In this document: in pieces, positions 57,461-64,000 of the stretch
How the letters are laid out: every line of letters starts with the position of its first letter
Numbering within the stretch: the stretch's first letter is position 1
NCBI GenBank assembly: GCA_035235625.1
Contig: CP141140.1
Coordinates: 25,192,685-25,256,684, forward strand
Reading direction: 5' to 3'
DNA from: Saururus chinensis
Taxonomy: Eukaryota; Streptophyta; Magnoliopsida; Piperales; Saururaceae
DNA length: 64,000 nucleotides
Program-made: the position numbers and the translations under genes
The notes under the pieces: model-generated
The model's input: only the letters and a program-made list of their open reading frames with translations
Databases searched by the model: none
Told to the model about the DNA's origin: nothing

Positions 57461-57810
57461 TGTAAACCCTAAGGTTTACAGTGCAGTCTTGATTGTGAAA
57501 AGGGAGTGAATAGAGGGAGAGGAACCCCTATTGGCGATGGTACCTAGTTGGGGCATGAGAAAGGAGAGAGCTTGAGGACAATAGAGGATAAAGAAGAGAT
57601 TAGGGTTAATTACTCCTTGATTAACAATGAGGACTTTCACCCTTTACATAACTACACGCCTTATGGACTTGGGCCTTAATAAACTAAGACTAATTAGGCC
57701 TTATTACAATACTCAAATTGAATTGTCCTAAGACTCAAATATGAAACTACCTAATGACTTGAACTCTCCTAATATATAATAAAATTCTACAATCTATAAC
57801 CATCCACCAT
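57461..57810 (-). mobile_element. Probable 3' LTR of the minus-strand Gypsy element
   Basis: It begins with the near-palindrome TGTAAACCCTAAGGTTTACA (57461-57480), where the plus gag is abruptly cut. It lies directly downstream of the minus-strand pol, the right place for a 3' LTR. A length of about 350 bp fits short-LTR chromoviruses. The end near 57806 and a target duplication (TGTGA before it) cannot be confirmed, because the 5' LTR copy is absent. Confidence 0.45.
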
Positions 57811-59272
57811 GCTCCACTACTGCCTTGACCTCAAAGCGCAAAATCAGGGAAGTAGTTATAAAACTCATCCTATGGCATCCAAGTAGTGTTGTCTAAAGAA
57901 TAGTTATGCCAAGCCACCAAAATCTCCAGAACTAAGTGTCTTGCATGACGCAGTGAGTGTCAATGAGAGTTGAGGGAACCAAAGGCAGAGAAATGGTCTC
58001 ATAAGTGGTGGAGTGGGACTCACGCAGTGAGTGTCAATGAGAGCTGAGGGAACCAAAGGCGGAGAAATGGTTGTCAGAAGTGGTGGAGTGGGACTCGAAA
58101 CCACGCAAGAGGGATCACCCATAAAGTGCCTAAATCTAGAAACATGGAAGACTGGATGCACTTGAGATCCCTTGGGAAGCAGGAGGCGATAAGAAACAAA
58201 CCCAATACGTTGGAGTACAGGGTATGGGCCATGAAAATATGTGCGAGCTTCAAACTCAAGGGATGGTAAAGGGAAGACCGCCGATGAGAGAAACTCAAAC
58301 ACCTAGATGCCAACCTGAAATTCCTAATCAATGTGGTTACCATCATAATCTTTCTTCATGCGATTATGGTATTTGGACATATTCTATTTGAGTTGTTGCA
58401 ATAAGGCATCACAATCCTGAAGAATAAGATCCACCTCGCCCACAGCCACCCTGTCAGGAACATAAACCAATATAGTCAAGGGAAGGAGCATGTAAACCAC
58501 TTGAAAAGAGGTAGTTCTAGTGATCATATGATAAGCAGTGTTGTATGAGTATTCAGCCCAAGGTAAGAACTGAAGCCAATGTTGAGGGTTATCCACAACA
58601 AAACAACCCAAATAATGTTCCAAGCATTGATTGACCGCTTTTGTTTGGCCGTCTGTCTGGGGATGGTAAGCGGAACTCATCTGAAGTTGCATGCCCTGCA
58701 GAGCAAAGAACTTTTGCCAGAAGTGAGAGATGAAGACCCAATCTTTGTCTGAGACAATGGAATGAGGTATACCATGTAGCTTAGAGACATCACAAACATA
58801 CAATTCAACCACCTCCTTAGCGGTATAGGGATGACCTAATGGACTAAAGTGAGCATACTTGGAAAGGTGGTCCACCACAATAAGAATGACTAATTTACCT
58901 TAAACCTGGGGCAAGGCCTCAATAAAATCCATAGACATGTCCTCCCAAATGCACTCCGGAATAGGAAGAGGCTGCAAGAGACCAGCGGGAGCGGTAGTGG
59001 AGGCTTTAGCATGTTGACAAGTAGGGTAAGCAGCAACATAATCGTGAATATCTTTACGAATGCTACGCCATAGAAAACTTTGACTTAATCACTTATGTGT
59101 GCGAAAAGTGCCCTCATGTCCTACCATTGGAGAATCATGAAAGTGAGAAATAAGCTTAGTGCATAAGTCTGGATTAGAGGGAACCCAAAAGCAGTTCTTC
59201 CAATAGAGGAAATCTCCCTTCAAAATAAATGAGGGTGAGCTCAAGGGATCAGCCCACAGGCAAGTCATCAAG
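57811..59272 (-). pseudogene. Gypsy integrase and C-terminal tail (part of minus pol)
   Basis: On minus, LISHFHDSPMVGHEGTFRTH gives the zinc-binding His pair of integrase. Then come SMDFIEALP with the first Asp, IVSDKDWVFISHFW with the second, and HPQTDGQTKAVNQCLEHYL. There the expected catalytic Glu of the QTE motif is Lys (QTK). Downstream, FHGPYPVLQRIGFVSYRLLL and QVHPVFHVSRF match the C-terminal region of chromovirus integrases before the chromodomain. Frameshifts separate the blocks. The enzyme could not join DNA ends. Confidence 0.85.
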
Positions 59273-60600
59273 GCACATGTCTCCTGACCAGTTTGGTAAG
59301 CTTGTAGGAGATCTTGAAGGAAGGGAAAGAAGGGTCTGGCATTGAAAAGGCTTGTATGGAGGCAAACTATAGTGAGAGAGCATTAGAGACCACATTTTCA
59401 AAGCCCTTCTTATACACAAGTTCATAGTCATACCCCAATAATTTAAAAATCCATTGTTGTTGAGTAGGAGTAGAAATCCACTGTTCTAATAGATATTTAA
59501 GTGGCTGGTGATCAGTCTAGATAATAAAATGGTGCCCCAACAAATACAGCTGCCATTTAGTCACCACATACACTATAGCGAGCATCTCTTGTTCATAAGT
59601 AGATAGTAAGAGGGAGCGGCCAGATAAAGCTTTACTGAAGAAGGCACAGGCGACCAATCTGGAGTAGAACAACCCCTAACCCTATCTCTAAAGCATTAGT
59701 CTCAATAATAAATGGTTGCAAAAATCCGGTAGTTTTAGGATAGGTGCGGATGACATGGCTACCTTAAGAAGATCAAAGGCCTACTAAGTTGCGGGCAACC
59801 ACATAAATGACCTTTTTTTGAGTAAAACAGTCAAAGGAGCAGTACTGGAACCGTACTAAGACACGAAGCAACGGTAATAGCCTGTTAGCCCAAAAAACTG
59901 TGTAAGAACTTAGGATATGTGGGAGTTGACCAAGCCATCATAGCCTCCACCTTATCAAAGTTAGTCGAGATGCCTCCACTTGATATGATATGGCCCAGAT
60001 ACTCAATTTGAGAGCTGCCAAAAACACACTTGGAGTGCTTAAGAAAGAGTGCATGATGTGCTAGAATATCAAACACGGTTCGGATATGAGACAAGTGAGA
60101 CTCCCAAGTGGGACTGTAGACTAGTATATCAACAAAGAAGACAAGAATAAAGCGGCGAAGTTGTGGATGAAATACCTCGTTCATCATGCTTTGGAAGGTC
60201 GACGGGGTATTCATCAACTTGAATGGCATAACAAGGAATTCAAAGTGGTCGTCATGTATTTGGAAAGCGGTCTTATGAATATTTATTGGAAGCATCCTAA
60301 TATGATGATATTCGAAATGTAGATCAAGCTACGAAAAGAACTTAGCAAATTCCAACTCATCTAGGAGTTCTTCAATGATGGGAATTGAAAACTTGTCCTT
60401 GAGAGTTGAAGCATTAAAAGCACGATAATCAACACAGAACTACCATGAACCATCCTTTTTTCAAACCAATAGTACTGGAGATGAATATGAACTGGTACTT
60501 GGATGAATGATCCTAGTAGAGAGCATGTCAGAAACCAACTTTTCAATTTCATTTTTCTGAATTTAGGGATACCTGTAGGGATAGACATTTGTAGGAGAAG
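59273..60600 (-). pseudogene. Gypsy reverse transcriptase and RNase H (part of minus pol)
   Basis: Reverse transcriptase blocks on minus include KTAFQIHDDHFEFLVMPFKL, NTPSTFQSMMNEVF and FFVDILVYS, then LKHSKCVFGSSQIEYLGHII. The family active site FxDD is FVD here, so one catalytic Asp is replaced by Val. RNase H follows at about 59650-59400 with LSTYEQEMLAIVYVVTKWQL and then TDHQPLKYLLEQ. Many stops and frameshifts are present. It copies RNA to DNA in an active element; this copy cannot. Confidence 0.85.
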
Positions 60601-61155
60601 CTATGACAATAATCAGGATTCAATAATCATTAGAATGAGTGAGTGGTAACCCTATAGGCTCCTAAAAAAGGGAAGAGTAAGTCTCCAACAAGGCAGCCAA
60701 ATTGGCTGGCAGGTCATCCCGAGCGGACACCCCTTGTCACACTAACTATAGCATAATACCCTGATGAGAATACCCAAAGAAAGAACACAAGTCCTGAGCA
60801 AAGTGGAGGGTGCTGGGAGGAGAACCTTGAATGCAAACCTGTTGCCCAGTGTACTCAAACTCTATTAGCATCTGGCAAAAATTCCAAGTGTGTGCATCTC
60901 TGAGTTTCTGGAGCCATTGGACACCCAAGTCTACATCTGCCCCTTTAGTTTGGAGCAGATAGAAATCCATAACAAAAAGATGTCCCTGAATTTGTAACTT
61001 CGCCCATGCACATGCGCCCTTGCTATGGAGGTGTTTACCATCCCAGATGAGCACTTCAAAAGGAGAGGACTCAGAATTACAACATCCAAGTCGTTGTGCC
61101 ACCCGATCATGAATAAAATTGTGAGTGTTGTTGTTATCAATGAGAATGACCACCT
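60601..61155 (-). pseudogene. Gypsy aspartic protease (part of minus pol)
   Basis: The frame at 60746-61153 reads VILIDNNNTHNFIHDRVAQR and LDLG-like VDLGVQWLQKL, matching the retroviral-type aspartic protease of plant Gypsy elements. The active-site triplet Asp-Ser/Thr-Gly has become Asp-Asn-Asn, so it should be inactive. It lies between gag and reverse transcriptase, as usual for this class. Confidence 0.75.
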
Positions 61156-61873
61156 TCTATCACTTCAACAAACCCTAGACCCACATAGTCTGAGGAGTAT
61201 AAGTCCTAAAAAAGCATGCAAGGAAATTTCGGGAAGCACTTCAGAACCCTCTCGAGATGGGTTAGACAAAGGAAAATCACTTGCATCACTCGAGGACTTC
61301 TCCAAAATCAAAGTAGTGGGAGGGGCTTTACAACGATGACCCAGTGCAAACCATTCATCAAAATTGAAGCACAATCCTTTGGACCGACGATTCTCCATTT
61401 GTGCATGAGAAAGACAATGAAAAGGTACTATAGTGCCTGGAATAGTGCCTGAGGTCTACCGACCATGCAATGGACCATTACTAGAACCCCATTGGAAGAG
61501 AGAATGTTGAACCCACGGTACTAGTGACCTTGTGCTATCAGAGTAACTTCTCTTCTTGGATGCAGGCATGCCGAATAATATCTTGCACTGTGGAGTGCTA
61601 AAAATGATGAATCTCATCAGCTATTTCTAGCTTGAGGCCTCGATAGAAAGTGTCGATCAAAGCCTCTTGAGTCCAATGTGGAAGACAAGTGGCCACTCTC
61701 ATAAACTCTGTTTGATACGCCCTAACGGTTGTAGTTTGAGATCACCTTGATAAGAGTTCATTAAAGCTACAAAATTATTAGGCCCAAATTGAGTGCACAA
61801 TTCTTTGGTGAATTTTGGCCACCTTGCATTAGGAATCTCCCACAAAATATTTGAACTAGACCAAGGCACTCCC
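61156..61873 (-). pseudogene. Gypsy gag, 3' part (minus element)
   Basis: On minus, WPKFTKELCTQFGPNNFVAL and NSYQGDLKLQPLG match the gag core of the type FxxxLxxRFGP then LxxLxQxxxVxxY. A region with CFNFDEWFALGHRCK near 61380-61320 resembles a zinc-knuckle remnant (CFxCxExxxxGHxC), missing one Cys. The 5' part is removed by the LTR inserted at 61874. Confidence 0.65.
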
Positions 61874-64000
61874 TGTAAGGTCCTTGATTTTTCTACGATT
61901 TTCTGGGATTTTTTTGCTATTTTTCTGGTCATTTTCAGTGGGAAAATGTGACACTACGGTGTATTCATATTTATGTATACATATCCCGTATTTATACCCA
62001 TAGAGTTGGGTGTGGGGCTTAGTTGTGGGCCGTGGGCCTTGCTGCACACTTACGACACGAATTTTGGAGGTACGATACATAACTGGGAGGTGAACGTGTA
62101 TTGGGGACATGGATATAAAAATTTAAAAGATTAACTATATATAAGAAATCCATCCATTGGATTCCAGAACCGACATCCAGAAAAAAAAAAAGATGACGTC
62201 CAGTAGTTTTTGGAGAAACTCGAGCCTATTTCCGGTTGCTTCGTTCTCCCTCCTCCGTCGTCGGATTCCACCGGTTCTTGTCAGGATCTACTTTGCCTCA
62301 CCGCCACGAGTCCATAGGTACCGGCTATGACTGCCGCCACGGCCTCTTCTCTCCTCCACGAGGTACCAAACTTTTCTTCGGGTTTTTCTCTCCTTCAATC
62401 CCGTTTTTGAGCTGTGGGTGTACGATTTTGATGTCGTTTGCGGCCGCCCTCAACTAGACTTATGTTTAGTTGGCCGCTAGGAACCCATTGGCACTGGCTA
62501 GAGCCACCGCCATGCTTTCTTCGCTCCGGTGTGAGCTACCGGCACTTTGGTCGGGTTTTTATTCACATTCTCCATCACACTGTTCGTGGATTTTTTTTGG
62601 ACGCCAGTGTGTTTCTGGTCATCGTCCGGCCACCGGTAGGACTCCATCCAGCTTACCTCAACCCGGTGTCAGTAGGGGTTTGCTATTTCTGACCCTGCCT
62701 CACCTCTATTGCCTTGCTCCACCTGATTAGACGCTTTGGGTGCGTCTCGGGTCATTGCCATCGGCGAGCCGTGTGCTATTTTGCCATCCTGGGCTCTGCC
62801 CTGGCTCGGCGATAGTGAGGGTCAGCCCCACTTGGCCCGATTATACCTCCGCTCGGAGTGGGCCGCTTGCCTTTGCCCTATACCGTGCGAGATGCACAGC
62901 TGCCCGCACCACGTGTATTGGTTGTGGGTGGCAATCGGCAATGTCGCCGCTTCGATCGGCCACCACATCTTGGCCATAGCTCAATTGCCCTTTTGTGGGC
63001 CTTGGGCCACTACAGTCCGACCTGTCTCCCCCTAGAGTGGTCCTTTTGGCCGCGTGTGCATGTGGCCACGCATGTGCTTTTGGGCTTAGGCGATGCTTTT
63101 GCGCCACCTGACCATTGGTTGGTTTTGCCATTGAGTGGAGTTGACACATAGCCCTCTTCCACCTCTCCTTTGTTCTCAAGTGTTACCCCACGCTCTCCGC
63201 CCATATGCGGGCCCTTGTTGACATGAAATCATCGCCGTTGGGTGCTGTCCACAACCAATTTTGACGTCTTGTGGCTGGCCGAGTATGTCTTAACCACCGG
63301 CCGATCTTCAGTGAGTACACCATTGACTTCTGGTCGTACTGCCACCTAGGTTAGCTTAACTTTTCTCCCAGCCGCCCTAGTGTGCCGCCGTGGATTGCGG
63401 GTTTTTTCGCATTGATTTCTAACACCCCTTTGGTCGTGACTAGTTCCAACGCTTCCTAAAATCCTCGGGACAATAGCTCTCTCAGCCAGACAACGGTTTT
63501 AACTACCAACTCCACCACCGATGCCGCCACCATCGTGTGCTCGCCATCAAACGTCATGATTACGAGGTAGGGGAGCTTTGAACTCGTAATTTCATGATAG
63601 CATGCTTTAAATGAGTAGCAGCATGCTAGGACTATGTGATTGAATGCTATGGATGTTAGATTATGATCCGTTTGCATGATGTAAGAGGATGAATTATGCC
63701 ATGTTGAAATGCATATGACATGCATGTTGGCTGTAAGCATGTTGGGTGTATGCATGTGCTAGTGATGGCTAGCGTGCATGTTTGAATTATGTATGTATGT
63801 GTATGTATGTGCTAGTGATGGCTAGCGTGCATGTTTGAAGTATGTATGTATGTGCTAGTGATGGCTAGCGTGCATGCATGTTTGAAGTATGTATGGATTA
63901 TGCATGTGCTAGTGATGGCTAGCCATGCATGTTTGAAGTACGTATGGATTATGAACATGCTAGTGATGGCTAGCGTGTATGTTTGAGGTATGTATGGATT
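61874..64000 (+). mobile_element. Long LTR E (family 1), runs off the window
   Basis: It starts TGTAAGGTCCTTGATTTTTC, as in LTRs A and B, immediately after the gag CTCCC at 61869-61873, the presumed target duplication. TATA-like boxes lie at 62113 and about 62137. A GC-rich leader and body (62210-63450) follow, then a minisatellite from 63725. At least 2127 bp are present; the GGGGCGTGACA end should lie beyond the window. Several overlapping open frames in the GC-rich part have no protein match and are not annotated. Confidence 0.72.
63725..64000 (+). repeat. Minisatellite in LTR E (GTGCTAGTGATGGCTAGC units)
   Basis: At least six units of about 40-50 bp contain GCTAGTGATGGCTAGC (a GCTAG...CTAGC dyad) followed by GTGCATGTTTGAAGTATGTA. 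The array continues past the window edge. Confidence 0.9.

Noticed and set aside
62236-63204. Overlapping open frames of 60-112 codons on both strands
   Set aside because: High GC gives few stops in all frames; none has a recognisable motif, and the region sits inside LTR E.
1-64000. tRNA or rRNA genes
   Set aside because: No cloverleaf with A/B box words and no rRNA-like conserved stretch was noticed; a covariance-model scan was not possible here.

Overview
This window is nuclear DNA of a flowering plant. The evidence is AT-rich sequence, spliceable exons, plant-type transposons of nearly every superfamily, a plant F-box/DUF295 gene, and fragments of plant PDS5, receptor-kinase and NIPA-type genes. 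I cannot name the species. Most of the window is nested mobile DNA. The only clearly intact host gene is the F-box/DUF295 gene at 32929-34086 (minus). I saw no tRNA or rRNA gene and no CRISPR array.

Layout. (1) 1-11019: a decayed Mutator-like element (MULE). Its transposase (1-1434) and a ULP1-like protease gene (7361-10640) were split by LTR insertions at 2742-7360. Four inferred introns of 289-321 bp, and the spacers, are filled with degenerate short palindromes of the form ATCGTGT...ACACGAT. (2) 11020-28109: a field of very long LTRs. Two are textbook solo LTRs: 17825-21251 (target duplication AATGT), itself inside another LTR, and 24118-27646 (target duplication GTTAC), inside a LINE reverse-transcriptase pseudogene. 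(3) 28110-32010: the same LINE is broken again by a reverse-oriented LTR (28110-30156), a CACTA fragment starting at 30288 with GA-rich fold-back DNA, and a duplication of about 475 bp. (4) 32100-36488: the F-box gene, with a MULE-type MITE that itself carries a Tourist-type MITE. (5) 36489-42186: a 5.7-kb PIF/Harbinger element with matching ends and a TTA duplication. It encodes a MYB/SANT-like protein and carries exon-sized pieces of PDS5 and a receptor-like kinase. (6) 42187-48300: LTR remnants and GC-rich gene fragments, including a NIPA-like exon. (7) 48890-50240: a decayed paralogue of the F-box gene, duplicated together with its 3' flank. (8) 50645-55655: a hAT transposase remnant carrying a Stowaway MITE and cut by a long LTR. 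(9) 56140-64000: a Gypsy LTR and gag on plus, a second Gypsy gag-pol pseudogene on minus, then another long LTR that runs off the window.

Common threads. The long LTRs share a TATA box about 0.3-0.45 kb from the start, paired CGATCGATCG-like dyads, a minisatellite whose unit differs in each copy, and a short palindrome (TGAG...CTCA) whose inner bases change together. These shared structures, the palindrome-filled introns of the MULE and the gene-capturing Harbinger element are the most interesting parts of the window.
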